From NCBI GenBank assembly GCA_000508965.1, contig BAHV02000020.1, forward strand, positions 32,918-96,917: 64,000 nucleotides of DNA. Reading direction: 5' to 3'. Below, piece after piece: positions 35,273 through 43,505 of this stretch. How positions within the stretch are numbered: position 1 is the stretch's first letter; each line of letters starts with the position of its first letter. Origin of the DNA: Dielma sp000508965 (GTDB lineage: Bacteria > Bacillota_I > Bacilli_A > Erysipelotrichales > Erysipelotrichaceae). Below the pieces are notes generated by a model. The model worked only from the letters and a program-made list of their open reading frames with translations. It had not been told where the DNA came from and did not search any database. Both the position numbers and the translations under genes were made by a program.

Positions 35273-35737
35273 TTACTTTTTACTATGTTTTGCAATGATC
35301 TCATAAGCCTGCTTGCTGACCGAAAATAAATCATTCGTCGTTGTTTCTACCCCATACATCATGACGATTCCCTTCTGTGCCGTCATCTTCTTAACTTCAC
35401 TATATTTAAAATATTTATTGCAGTAGAAAAAGCCATGTTCATCATAATAGAAGTCTTTAACCGTGATAGCGCCAAAGATTTCACCGATACTTAACAGAAT
35501 CAGCAATGCACAGACCGCTGTCGTTACCGGATCAGCAATATAACGATATAAGGCAGCCCCCGCTAAGCCGGCGGTAATCAGAAACAGGATGACATTGCCG
35601 GTACTTAAACGCAGCAGCTGAAGCTTTTGGCCGCCCTTAATCGCTTCCTGAACGGCCGTGCGGGTCATCAGAAACTGTTTAATACGTTTATAGGCAAGGA
35701 ATACACCCAAAGCGACACAAAGTATAACTATAACCAT
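35273..35737 (-). CDS. Small membrane protein with bacterial PH-like domain, unknown function
   Basis: Seen: 154 residues. An N-terminal membrane segment (about 2-14), a pair of hydrophobic segments (about 49-85), and a C-terminal roughly 60-residue beta-rich part (DFYYDEHGFFYCNKYFKYSEVKKM) resembling bPH/DUF5673-type domains. No catalytic motif. Start supported by AAAGGAGTGAA. Monocistronic between the PTS cassette and an ncRNA. Family known only as uncharacterised membrane proteins; role unknown. Confidence 0.7.
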   Translation of the reverse strand: MVIVILCVALGVFLAYKRIKQFLMTRTAVQEAIKGGQKLQLLRLSTGNVILFLITAGLAGAALYRYIADPVTTAVCALLILLSIGEIFGAITVKDFYYDEHGFFYCNKYFKYSEVKKMTAQKGIVMMYGVETTTNDLFSVSKQAYEIIAKHSKK

Positions 35738-35847
35738 AAAAATTCACTCCTTTTGAAATTACTCTCATCGATACTGATATTATAGCAGACTTATGATGAA
35801 CATTTGTGCATTTTAAATCTTTTCGATGAGAATTTAACATTTTAAAC

Positions 35848-35876
35848 TTGAATTTTGTAAGTGCTTTCGATAAAAT
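35848..35876 (+). promoter_or_regulatory. Promoter of the small RNA at 35883
   Basis: TTGAAT (35848-35853), 17-bp spacer, TAAAAT (35871-35876) on the plus strand, in a gap where both flanking genes are on the minus strand. The spacer contains TGTAAGTGCTTTC, similar to the cre-like boxes of the PTS cassettes. Confidence 0.6.
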
Positions 35877-35882
35877 GGAAGC

Positions 35883-36028
35883 ATAAAGGCTGATGAAGAC
35901 ATACTTCTGTATTGCGATACTCAGAATATGTTGCCTTTAATTTCTGTTAGACATGAAGTGTTTAAATCCCTTTCACTTCAAACACAGAAAAATCGCATAT
36001 AAAAACGGCGCTTGCTCCGCCGTTTTTA
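35883..36028 (+). ncRNA. Probable small RNA of about 145 nt, three hairpins
   Basis: Between a good promoter and a strong terminator, the sequence folds into three consecutive hairpins: ACATA-TTCTG-TAT with ATA-CAGAA-TATGT (about 35900-35932); TTTCTGT with ACAGAAA enclosing GAAGTG/CACTTC (about 35941-35991); and the terminator AAAAACGGCG/CGCCGTTTTT (36001-36027). Both neighbours are on the other strand. A 15-codon frame (MKTYFCIAILRICCL) starts near the 5' end with AAAGG only three bases before it, so a dual-function RNA or leader peptide is possible but weakly supported. No Rfam family recognised. Confidence 0.6.
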
Positions 36029-36030
36029 TT
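36001..36030. terminator. Terminator shared by the small RNA and htrA
   Basis: A perfect 10-bp stem, AAAAACGGCG/CGCCGTTTTT, with a 7-nt loop. It is usable in both directions, for the small RNA (+) and the HtrA gene (-). Confidence 0.85.
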
Positions 36031-36050
36031 TTACTCTTTATGATTATTAA

Positions 36051-37226
36051 TTATTCAAGAACAACACTTAGATCAATGTAATGCTTGTCACGAATGACCT
36101 TGAAGGTCATCGTATCACCCGGCACATGGCTTTGCAGCTTAGCCTTTAATTCCGCTGATGCAGAGATTTGTTCCTCATCGGCCGCAATAATCAAATCGCC
36201 TTTCATGAAGCCTGCACGTTCAGCATTAGAGCCTTCGCTTACTTCCGCAACTAATAAGCCAAGTGTATTTACACCATAGCTCATCGCTGTCTGCACATTG
36301 CTGATTTCCACATAACTGATTCCCAATGTCAGACGGCCTTCTACCTTCCCGTTTGAAATCAGCTGCTCCGCAACTTCCTTGGCAATATTAACCGGAATCG
36401 CAAAACCGATACCTTCGACATCACTGCCGCTTGATTTAGCATTGACAATACCAATCAGTTCACCATTCGTATTAAATAAACCGCCGCCGGAATTACCTGG
36501 ATTGATAGCCGCCGTAGTCTGCAGCAGTGTCATAGTCTGACCGCTGATTGTAATTGAACGATCAAGCGCGCTGATAATACCTTCGGTAACTGAGCCGCCT
36601 AATTCACCTAATGGGTTACCAACCGCGACCACACTTTGACCGACCACCAAATCGCTTGAATCACCAAAGACTGCCGGTTTTAAATTAGATGCATTAATTT
36701 TAATTACCGCGACATCGGTCTGTGAATCACTGCCAATCACTTCCGCCTCATACTCTGTGCCGTCACTTAAACGTACTGTAATCGATGTAGCGCCTTCAAT
36801 CACATGATTATTCGTTATGATCGTACCGTCAGATGAAATGATCACTCCCGAACCGGCACCGCTGGCAACATATTGCTGCAGGAAGGTACTGGTCTTCACC
36901 GTAGATGTAACGATCTCAACCACACTTTCCTTAACCGTTGCCGCGATATCAGGAATCGACATATTGGTTGCCTCACTGCCATCCGCCTTAGTTTGTATCA
37001 CTGACTGATACAGAACTGATTTATTGCTGTCATTGTTTGAGCTTGTTAAACTGACCGCCAGATAGCCGCCGGCAAAACCTAATCCGCTGGATAATAAACA
37101 GCCTGCCAGACACAATGCGATGATTTTTTTATTCGAACGGAAGAAGTGCTTCTTCTCAGGCTGTTCAACCTGTGTTTCATTAACCTCTGCTTCCAGTATT
37201 TCAGGATTTCTTTCTTCATTACTCAT
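36051..37226 (-). CDS. htrA: HtrA/DegP-like S1C serine protease with PDZ domain
   Basis: Seen: 391 residues. A cytosolic N-terminus (about 1-32) and one transmembrane anchor (about 34-54). A trypsin-like domain carries His in ITNNHVIEG, Asp in SQTDVAVIKI and Ser in NPGNSGGGLFN. A C-terminal PDZ domain follows (about 300-390; GLLVAEVSEGSNAERAGFMKGDLI). Family knowledge: extracytoplasmic quality-control protease facing the cell surface in Gram-positives. Monocistronic with AAGGAGG before the ATG. No CssRS-type two-component system adjoins it. Confidence 0.95.
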   Translation of the reverse strand: MSNEERNPEILEAEVNETQVEQPEKKHFFRSNKKIIALCLAGCLLSSGLGFAGGYLAVSLTSSNNDSNKSVLYQSVIQTKADGSEATNMSIPDIAATVKESVVEIVTSTVKTSTFLQQYVASGAGSGVIISSDGTIITNNHVIEGATSITVRLSDGTEYEAEVIGSDSQTDVAVIKINASNLKPAVFGDSSDLVVGQSVVAVGNPLGELGGSVTEGIISALDRSITISGQTMTLLQTTAAINPGNSGGGLFNTNGELIGIVNAKSSGSDVEGIGFAIPVNIAKEVAEQLISNGKVEGRLTLGISYVEISNVQTAMSYGVNTLGLLVAEVSEGSNAERAGFMKGDLIIAADEEQISASAELKAKLQSHVPGDTMTFKVIRDKHYIDLSVVLE

Positions 37227-37545
37227 AAACTCAACCTCCTTGTTTATACTTCTAGTATAGGAAGCATTCGTGACATTTATATGAAATCAATGTGAAGATT
37301 AGGTGAACAATTATGGAAAATTCCGTCAAATCTTACGCAAGATTATCTAGGCTGTCACCAATGCCCTTTACCGCCTTATAATATCCTCTTTTTTGATTAA
37401 ATGTAAACTTAAATGAACTAGCTGCATTTAACCAGTAACAGTCTATAAACCGAATGGGTTTGCGAAAAAATCTTGAAGTATAGCGCCAGTCAAGGTACAA
37501 TAAATGAGTATTCTTTTCATATAATAGGAAAGTCTGGAGGAAATT
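37227..37545. other. Divergent intergenic region between htrA and uppP
   Basis: 319 bp with no gene. It carries the htrA upstream region and a good promoter for uppP: TTGAAG (37473-37478), 17 bp, TACAAT (37496-37501). Nothing else is recognised. Confidence 0.6.
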
Positions 37546-38367
37546 ATGAATCTTACTCTTGAAATATTAAAAGCGATTTTGCTTGGCATCGTTCAGGGTA
37601 TCACTGAATGGCTGCCAATCAGCAGCACCGGCCATATGATTCTGGTTGATGAATTTATTAAAATGCAGTTTCCTGCTGAGTTTGTCGATCTGTTTCTCGT
37701 TGTCGTTCAGTTCGGCTCAATCCTTGCCGTAGTATTACTGTATTTCCATAAGCTGAATCCCTTCTCCCGAAGAAAGTCAGCAACGGAAAAAGCCAATACT
37801 TTTGAGTTATGGTCTAAGGTTCTGGTAGCATGTGTGCCAGCTGGTATTATTGGTGTTTTATTTAATGATACGATCAAGGAGCTGTTTTTTAATTCAACTG
37901 TCGTGGCAATTACTTTAATTGTCTACGGTATCGGCTTCATTCTGATTGAAAACCAAAAGAAAGTATCCGTTACCAATTCATTAAATGCGATTACTTACAA
38001 AGAAGCACTGCTGATCGGTGTCTTTCAGGTATTGGCATTGATTCCCGGTACTTCACGCTCCGGGGCGACAATCTTAGGCGGCATCATGCTTGGTTTATCA
38101 CGAACCGTTGCCAGTGAGTTTACCTTCTTTGTCGCGATCCCGGTAATGTTCGGTGCTTCATTGCTCGATATTGTTAAGTACAGCGGTTCTTTCACCTTTG
38201 CGCAGGTGCTGGTTCTTTTAGTCGGTATGGTTACTGCCTTTTTGGTATCTGTTGCCGCGATCCGCGCATTAATGAAATATATCCGCAAACATGATTTCAA
38301 GATTTTTGGTTATTACCGCATCGTTCTTGGTGTGCTTGTCCTTTTATACTTTGCCTTTGTTCGTTAG
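37546..38367 (+). CDS. uppP: Undecaprenyl-diphosphate phosphatase
   Basis: Seen: 273 residues, polytopic membrane protein with both BacA/UppP signatures: GITEWLPISSTGHM (about 20-33) and PGTSRSGAT (about 166-174). Family knowledge: dephosphorylates undecaprenyl diphosphate to recycle the lipid carrier for peptidoglycan and teichoic acid synthesis; overproduction gives bacitracin tolerance. GGAGGAAATT before the ATG. It is followed by a small membrane protein gene whose RBS overlaps the uppP stop, forming a short operon. Confidence 0.96.
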   Translation: MNLTLEILKAILLGIVQGITEWLPISSTGHMILVDEFIKMQFPAEFVDLFLVVVQFGSILAVVLLYFHKLNPFSRRKSATEKANTFELWSKVLVACVPAGIIGVLFNDTIKELFFNSTVVAITLIVYGIGFILIENQKKVSVTNSLNAITYKEALLIGVFQVLALIPGTSRSGATILGGIMLGLSRTVASEFTFFVAIPVMFGASLLDIVKYSGSFTFAQVLVLLVGMVTAFLVSVAAIRALMKYIRKHDFKIFGYYRIVLGVLVLLYFAFVR

Positions 38368-38379
38368 GAGTGAAATTTT

Positions 38380-38553
38380 ATGGATTCATCGATTATTCTG
38401 ATATTATTAGTCCTGTTTATTGTCTTCGGGCTGATTAAAAAAATCTTTAAGCTGGTTCTCTTCGGCCTTTGTCTTTTTGCCTTATATCTCCTGTATTTGT
38501 ATGCGGTGGATCAGGGCATGCTGACAGCAGTGTTTACCATATTTAATTTCTAG
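38380..38553 (+). CDS. Small membrane protein, 57 residues
   Basis: Seen: MDSSIILILLVLFIVFGL start, two hydrophobic stretches (about 4-19 and 25-42), Lys/Lys between them, and ends in FTIFNF. TAGGAGTGAAATTTT before the ATG contains the uppP stop, so translation is coupled. A strong terminator begins at its stop codon. Family not recognised. Context suggests an accessory to UppP or envelope work, but this is inference. Confidence 0.65.
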   Translation: MDSSIILILLVLFIVFGLIKKIFKLVLFGLCLFALYLLYLYAVDQGMLTAVFTIFNF

Positions 38554-38573
38554 CAGCTCAGGCTGCTTTTTTA
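38552..38573 (+). terminator. Terminator of the uppP operon
   Basis: AGCAGC/GCTGCT stem (38552-38557 with 38562-38567), a four-base loop and a T-run. Confidence 0.85.
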
Positions 38574-38578
38574 TTTGG

Positions 38579-38627
38579 TTGACATATACGTAACTAGTTG
38601 CTATAATGATTTTGGGTAATTAGTTAC
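38579..38627 (+). promoter_or_regulatory. Consensus promoter with two palindromic MarR-type operators
   Basis: Perfect TTGACA (38579-38584), 17 bp, perfect TATAAT (38602-38607). GTAACTAGTT (38590-38599) sits in the spacer, and its near inverted copy AATTAGTTAC (38618-38627) lies after the start point. Both contain near-palindromic AACTAGTT-type cores like known MarR/OhrR sites. Autoregulation is inferred. Confidence 0.75.
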
Positions 38628-38645
38628 TAATATTGGAGGAACCAA

Positions 38646-39137
38646 ATGGAAATTACAGATCTGATTCAGCGTTTCTCAGATTCAAAGGAGAAACAAGAAA
38701 AAGCAATCTTCAGTACGCTTTTCATTGCCGGCAACCGTCTGCAGACATTGTTTGACAGCAGTATCCCGGAGATAACCTTAAAACAGTTCATGCTTTTGAC
38801 GATGGTAAAACAGGCCGACAAGGAATTAACTTTTACACAATTGGGTAAGCTGCTTGGCTGTTCACGTCAGAATATCAAAAAGCTTGCCGGCGTCCTTGAA
38901 AAGAAAGGCTATGTACGAATCAAACAGCAGTCAAATGACGGACGCGCTGCCTGTATTGCCCCCACGGATAAAATGAAGCAATTTTTTAATGAAATTTTTT
39001 CTGAATACGAAAAGAAGCTCAGTGAATTATTCAAAGTATATGACGATCAGGAAATTGAACAGCTGTATAAGCTGATGATGAAAATGTATGATGGCATTGA
39101 GCATTTTGAAATGGAAATGAATCATGAAGAAGTATAA
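38646..39137 (+). CDS. MarR-family transcriptional regulator
   Basis: Seen: 163 residues. A winged helix occupies about 45-115 (FTQLGKLLGCSRQNIKKLAGVLEKKGYV, then wing residues NDGRAACIAPT). Helices at both ends support dimerisation. Family knowledge: a homodimeric repressor relieved by small aromatic or oxidant signals. First gene of a three-gene operon with an FMN-binding protein and a flavodoxin, overlapping the former by 14 bp; it probably represses this operon through the palindromes at 38590-38627. GGAGGAACC before the ATG. Confidence 0.9.
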   Translation: MEITDLIQRFSDSKEKQEKAIFSTLFIAGNRLQTLFDSSIPEITLKQFMLLTMVKQADKELTFTQLGKLLGCSRQNIKKLAGVLEKKGYVRIKQQSNDGRAACIAPTDKMKQFFNEIFSEYEKKLSELFKVYDDQEIEQLYKLMMKMYDGIEHFEMEMNHEEV

Positions 39138-39510
39138 AAAACGCTTGCTGATCTTCCCGCTTTTGCTGCTGATAAGTATTAGCTTGGCAATCGGTGCAAA
39201 CGCCCTGCATCAAGCCAATCGCTTAAGCGTAAAAGAATTGTCATTATCTTCATTAAAAGACGGCAATTATCTTGGTGAGTATACCATTTTACCGGTGAGT
39301 GCAGAGGTTAAAGTATCCATCAAGGATAATCAAATCGTTGATATCGAACTTTTACAGCATCTAAATGGCCTCGGCAAACCCGCTGAAGCGATTATCCCTA
39401 TGATTATCGAACAGCAAAGCCTTAAAATTGAGACAGTATCAAATGCAACCGTCAGCAGTAAATGTATTTTAAAAGCCGTTGAGGCGGCAGTAGGAGAAGC
39501 TTATGAATAA
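39124..39510 (+). CDS. Membrane-anchored FMN-binding domain protein
   Basis: Seen: 128 residues. An N-terminal membrane anchor or signal (about 8-25) is followed by an FMN_bind domain (about 40-126) with GNYLGEYTI-like opening and a flavinylation-type motif, VSNATVSS, in which Thr would carry FMN (the common form is SGATxS). Family knowledge: extracytoplasmic electron carrier loaded by ApbE. Between a MarR regulator and a flavodoxin, it suggests a small flavin-based electron-transfer or redox-stress unit (inference). The substitution of Gly by Asn in the motif is worth noting. Confidence 0.85.
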   Translation: MKKYKKRLLIFPLLLLISISLAIGANALHQANRLSVKELSLSSLKDGNYLGEYTILPVSAEVKVSIKDNQIVDIELLQHLNGLGKPAEAIIPMIIEQQSLKIETVSNATVSSKCILKAVEAAVGEAYE

Positions 39511-40048
39511 AACATTGATCTTATATAAATCCAAATATGGTTCAGCGGCTAAATATGCCGCATGGCTTAATGAGGCGCTGCAAAGCGATATGAAGACCCT
39601 CGATGCTTTTGATTATAATTTTAACGGTTATGAATACATCGTCCTGATCGGCGGCATCTATGCTGGCGGTATTGCCGGAATTAAAAAGCTGAAAAAGCAT
39701 ATGCCCGCCTTAACCGCTAAAAAATTGGCAGTATTGGCAGTTGGCGCCAGTCCTTATGATGAAGCCGCTGTTTCAAAACTCAAAGCGCAGAATCTTCAAG
39801 AAACATTGAGCGGCATTCCTCTGTTTTATGCGCGGGGAGCTTATGATGAACAGAAGATGAAATTCATTGACCGCACATTATGCAAAGCCTTGCGCAAATC
39901 ACTCACCAAAAAAGATCCAGCTGAATTTGAGCCCTGGATGAAGGCGCTGGCAGAAGCCGGCAATGGCAGCCATGATTGGAGTGATCCTTCCCAATTGGCA
40001 CCGCTTATTGAACATCTTAAACTATCTATACAAAGAGAATCAGCGTGA
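39503..40048 (+). CDS. Flavodoxin-domain protein
   Basis: Seen: 181 residues. It begins KTLILYKSKYGSAAKYA, an FMN phosphate-binding loop of the flavodoxin/HemG type; YIVLIGGIYAGGIAGIKKL and AVGASPYDEA are also present. It is shorter and more divergent after about residue 130. Family knowledge: FMN-dependent electron carrier; HemG-like members oxidise protoporphyrinogen, but no heme genes are here. It overlaps the FMN-binding gene by 8 bp, and a terminator overlaps its stop. Likely cytosolic partner of the extracytoplasmic FMN protein (inference). Confidence 0.87.
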   Translation: MNKTLILYKSKYGSAAKYAAWLNEALQSDMKTLDAFDYNFNGYEYIVLIGGIYAGGIAGIKKLKKHMPALTAKKLAVLAVGASPYDEAAVSKLKAQNLQETLSGIPLFYARGAYDEQKMKFIDRTLCKALRKSLTKKDPAEFEPWMKALAEAGNGSHDWSDPSQLAPLIEHLKLSIQRESA

Positions 40049-40060
40049 TTCTCTTTTTTA
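40034..40060 (+). terminator. Terminator of the marR operon
   Basis: AGAGAATCA/TGATTCTCT stem (40034-40042 with 40046-40054) followed by T. The stop codon is within the hairpin. Confidence 0.85.
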
Positions 40061-40064
40061 TTTG

Positions 40065-40092
40065 ACAGAAAAAAAACGACGATCGTCGTTTT
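40065..40092 (-). terminator. Terminator of the cls-patatin operon
   Basis: A perfect palindrome, AAAACGACGATCGTCGTTTT (40073-40092), with a T-run on the minus strand at 40065-40072. Confidence 0.85.
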
Positions 40093-40945
40093 AACTGTTG
40101 ATAAAATCAAGAATCATATCCATGCGATCCAAGGTGTCCTGATAACCAAGGTCAAACCAAGCCCCCAGCAATTCCTTATCCTGAGTATAACGGGTAACTC
40201 CCATGTCTCTTGATGGCCGAAGCGTTATCGCCTTGCCTTCCTTTTCAAGCTGCTTTACCTTCTCCCACTGTTCATTATAATGAACATGGCGAAGCTCAAG
40301 ATCCTTGCGCACATGCTTATACTTACCATAAAACAGCGATGCCAGCATCAGCTGATACTTAGCCGCCGGTTTACGGACATAATTTTCTTCTTTGGTTGAA
40401 ATGAATACATGCTTGGTACAGCCCTGACGAATGGATTGCTCGATGGGAATCATATCGACCAAACCGCCATCCATATAAGTGCCATGATTGAATGCCACCG
40501 GTTTCGTCAGCAACAGCAAAGCACAGGCTGCTTTAATCAAAATATCATCCTGTTCATGATAAGATTTATCAAAGTATTCAACCTCACCAGTATCCAGATT
40601 ATATAAGCCAACATCCATCTGGACAGCGTTTTTTTGATAAGCCTCATGATCCAGCGGTGTCATTTCCTCAATATAATTGTAGGTAGAATAAATACCGAAT
40701 ACCGCATGTTCATGAAGAATCGGTGATAAACCGACAGCTTCCTTACGGCTTGCGGAATCAACTCCCGTCACCCGCAGACGATCCCGCTGCTTAGACACAT
40801 AAGGCATCAGACAAACCGCACCGGCACTAATACCAACCGTATAGGGGAATTCAATATCGTTATCTAAGAAGCACTGCAGAACACCTGCCGTATATGCCGC
40901 TTTAGTGCCTCCCCCTTCACAGATTAAACCTATTTTTTCTTTCAT
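40091..40945 (-). CDS. Patatin-like phospholipase family protein
   Basis: Seen: 284 residues. An oxyanion-type glycine loop (CEGGGTKAAYTAGVL), the nucleophile elbow GISAGAV (Ser about 42) and the catalytic Asp in MDGGLVDMIP form the Ser-Asp dyad. Family knowledge: lipid acyl hydrolase related to RssA/YjjU. No signal peptide, so it acts at the inner face of the membrane. It follows the cardiolipin synthase gene at 13 bp with AAAGGAG upstream, pointing to phospholipid turnover. Confidence 0.92.
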   Translation of the reverse strand: MKEKIGLICEGGGTKAAYTAGVLQCFLDNDIEFPYTVGISAGAVCLMPYVSKQRDRLRVTGVDSASRKEAVGLSPILHEHAVFGIYSTYNYIEEMTPLDHEAYQKNAVQMDVGLYNLDTGEVEYFDKSYHEQDDILIKAACALLLLTKPVAFNHGTYMDGGLVDMIPIEQSIRQGCTKHVFISTKEENYVRKPAAKYQLMLASLFYGKYKHVRKDLELRHVHYNEQWEKVKQLEKEGKAITLRPSRDMGVTRYTQDKELLGAWFDLGYQDTLDRMDMILDFINS

Positions 40946-40958
40946 TCTTCAATCTCCT

Positions 40959-42500
40959 TTAAAGCAATGGCGAGAACAGACTTAAAATGGAACGATAAGC
41001 CCTTCTCAATATATTTGACTTCATATATTTTTCGTAAGTGATTTCTTCACATTTTTCCAATGTTTTTAAGTAATCCGCCTTCAGATCCATAACTGCCCGG
41101 CTTTCATACATCCAGACACCACACTCATAATGCAGATAATAACTTCTGAAATCAAGATTAATCGTACCTATAACTGCCAATTTATCATCAGTAACCATCG
41201 TTTTCGCATGGACAAAGCCCGGTGTATATTCATAAATCTTCACACCGTTTTTAAGCAGTGAGCGATAATTGGCCCGCGTTACCTCAAACACGAACTTTTT
41301 ATCCGGAATATGCGGTACCATGATGCGCACATCAACACCGCATTTAGCCGCCAGCTCCAGCGATGTTTTCATTTCATTATCCAATACCAAATAAGGCGTC
41401 TGAATAAATATATAACGATTTGCGGCATTTACAAGTGAAATATGAATATTTTCACCCACATGCTCATCATCCGTCGGTGAATCAGAGAAAGGCTGTACAT
41501 ACCCATCATCACTCAGATCATCAAAGGCATGAGCCTCCGCTTTATACAGCAGATAGTCATCACAAACCTTTTCATCATAATTCCAAAATTGCAGAAACAT
41601 CAAGGTAAAATTCCATACCGCTTCACCGCGGATCATAATTGAACAATCTTTCCAATGACCATAAACTGTTTTCGCATTCATATATTCATCGGCCAGGTTA
41701 ATACCGCCGGTTACGCCAACCAAACCGTCAATCACCACGATCTTACGGTGATCCCGATTGTTCATTTGTATCGCCAGCTTTGCCTGAATCGGATTAAATA
41801 CTTTACACTTTATGCCCAATGCCTGAATCTTCTTATAATAATCAGGATCTAGCTTAGGGATACAGCCGGCATCGTCATACATCAGTCTGACATCAACGCC
41901 CTGCTTCACTTTTTCCACCAAAACATCAAGAATGGTATTCCACATGATCCCTTCTTCAATAATGAAATATTCAAGGAAGATAAATTTCTTCGCTTTTTTC
42001 AATTCTTCAACTAACCGTTCAAACTTTACCTCACCGCTTGGCAGAAAAGTTGTCTGCGTTCGTTTATAAACGGGGAAATCAGCATTTTTCCACAAATAAT
42101 TAGCCTGCTTATAAGCATTTTCATCCTGATCGCGGATTTCCTGCATGATCAGCTTATCCTGTGAAATGATCCTATGAACATTTAGCTGTGATTCATGATC
42201 GCGGCGCATTAAAGCCTTCGGCACCTTTTGACCGCCGAACAACAGATAAAGCAGTCCGCCGAAAATCGGCACCAGCATAATGACAACGATCCAAGCCAGC
42301 TTATAAGAAGGATTTTCATCCTTATTCATGATATAGATGACCATGACAATACTCAGCAGATTTAAAATCTGATTAATAAATCTGGAATAGGCGCTCAGTA
42401 TCGAAACCACACTCAGCAAAAACAACAGCTGAAGCAGAATCAGGTAAGCCACAAAAGCCGTCTTAGAAGTCAGCACGCTCACCAGCTTCTTCAAATTCAT
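40959..42500 (-). CDS. cls: Cardiolipin synthase
   Basis: Seen: 513 residues. Two N-terminal transmembrane segments with a PLDc_N region (about 13-70), then two phospholipase D HKD motifs: HRKIVVIDG (about 235) and HAKTMVTDD (about 420). Family knowledge: condenses two phosphatidylglycerol molecules to cardiolipin and glycerol at the membrane. The length matches the bacterial ClsA family. First gene of an operon with the patatin-like gene. GGGAGGTGAAC upstream supports the start. Confidence 0.95.
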   Translation of the reverse strand: MNLKKLVSVLTSKTAFVAYLILLQLLFLLSVVSILSAYSRFINQILNLLSIVMVIYIMNKDENPSYKLAWIVVIMLVPIFGGLLYLLFGGQKVPKALMRRDHESQLNVHRIISQDKLIMQEIRDQDENAYKQANYLWKNADFPVYKRTQTTFLPSGEVKFERLVEELKKAKKFIFLEYFIIEEGIMWNTILDVLVEKVKQGVDVRLMYDDAGCIPKLDPDYYKKIQALGIKCKVFNPIQAKLAIQMNNRDHRKIVVIDGLVGVTGGINLADEYMNAKTVYGHWKDCSIMIRGEAVWNFTLMFLQFWNYDEKVCDDYLLYKAEAHAFDDLSDDGYVQPFSDSPTDDEHVGENIHISLVNAANRYIFIQTPYLVLDNEMKTSLELAAKCGVDVRIMVPHIPDKKFVFEVTRANYRSLLKNGVKIYEYTPGFVHAKTMVTDDKLAVIGTINLDFRSYYLHYECGVWMYESRAVMDLKADYLKTLEKCEEITYEKYMKSNILRRAYRSILSLFSPLL

Positions 42501-42535
42501 AAGTTCACCTCCCGCCCTTGACTCACTAATAAAGC

Positions 42536-43495
42536 TTATTTCTTATCCGCAGCGATAAAGCGTTTCAGCATTTCAGCAACCATATCAATCAAAGCGTTAT
42601 CCAGAACGCAATCCTTCCCGGAAGCCGTTTTCATTGTTACCAAATAACCCTTTTCATTCATCGTACCGCTGGTAACCAACAATCCTTTTTTATAATGTGC
42701 CATAGAAGAATTCTGACGTTCTTCCTCTTTTAATTCACACATTTCATGCTTCACATCACCTTTGCAGCATTTAACTAATTCATTGGCTGACTTGCGGTTG
42801 CCCTGAGTATAACCAATTGAAAGCTCCTCACCGTCACCAACGCAATTTAGCTGAATCACATTGGGATTACGATTCATAAAAGATAATTCATCCTTTAAAA
42901 TCATATCGCCAAAGAAGACACCCTTATTCGCGTCCGTAAAAACAAAGGCTGTCTTGCGGCGGCCGTCAACCCCAATTGCATCTGCGATTTCGAGGGCTGC
43001 CAGGATACCGCTCGTATTGCGGTTATAATTCTTCTTATTAGGAAATCCCTTAGTTAACGCAACTAGGATCAGTGCCATCAGCAATAAACTGATCAGACTG
43101 ATCGCAGCCTGTGCCCCAGCCGTTGGAAAATAAGGCGGCAGCACATACAGCAAGACAACAAACAGCAGATAGAATACAATGATTGGTACAAACGTCTGTA
43201 CTAAACCGGCATTCTGATTCTTTGTTCCGTTATTGACATAATATGTATTCTTATACCAGAGACAGCGCTCCGGTGTATCATAGGGAATCACCAAGATATT
43301 TTTCGCCTGTTTCAAATTACCATACACATAATCATAACGCGGAAAAACACTGAAACGTTTCTTCATCAGCACAGAGCCTTCCATTCCCAATGCCTTAAAA
43401 TCCTCATCTAAGGCCGCATGGAATTTCTTCTTCTGCCATGAATAAAAACGGCAGCCATAAGTTTGTGTATATTTATCTTTTAAATCCTGCTTCAT
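42536..43495 (-). CDS. Membrane protein with M28 peptidase-like domain lacking most metal ligands
   Basis: Seen: 319 residues. A cytosolic or extracytoplasmic N-terminal part, then two or three hydrophobic segments (about 105-150), then NRNTSGILAALEIADAIG and TAFVFTDANKGVFFGDMIL. The latter parallel the M28 pattern DNASGVAALLELA and FVFxDxEExGLxGS. The second metal-binding Glu pair is replaced (DANKG) and I see no full ligand set, so it is probably a degenerate, non-catalytic member. Located between a PHP phosphatase and cardiolipin synthase with an RBS (AGGAGATG). Function unknown; the fold assignment is an inference from short motifs. Confidence 0.6.
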   Translation of the reverse strand: MKQDLKDKYTQTYGCRFYSWQKKKFHAALDEDFKALGMEGSVLMKKRFSVFPRYDYVYGNLKQAKNILVIPYDTPERCLWYKNTYYVNNGTKNQNAGLVQTFVPIIVFYLLFVVLLYVLPPYFPTAGAQAAISLISLLLMALILVALTKGFPNKKNYNRNTSGILAALEIADAIGVDGRRKTAFVFTDANKGVFFGDMILKDELSFMNRNPNVIQLNCVGDGEELSIGYTQGNRKSANELVKCCKGDVKHEMCELKEEERQNSSMAHYKKGLLVTSGTMNEKGYLVTMKTASGKDCVLDNALIDMVAEMLKRFIAADKK

Positions 43496-43505
43496 AATTC
43501 ATCTC

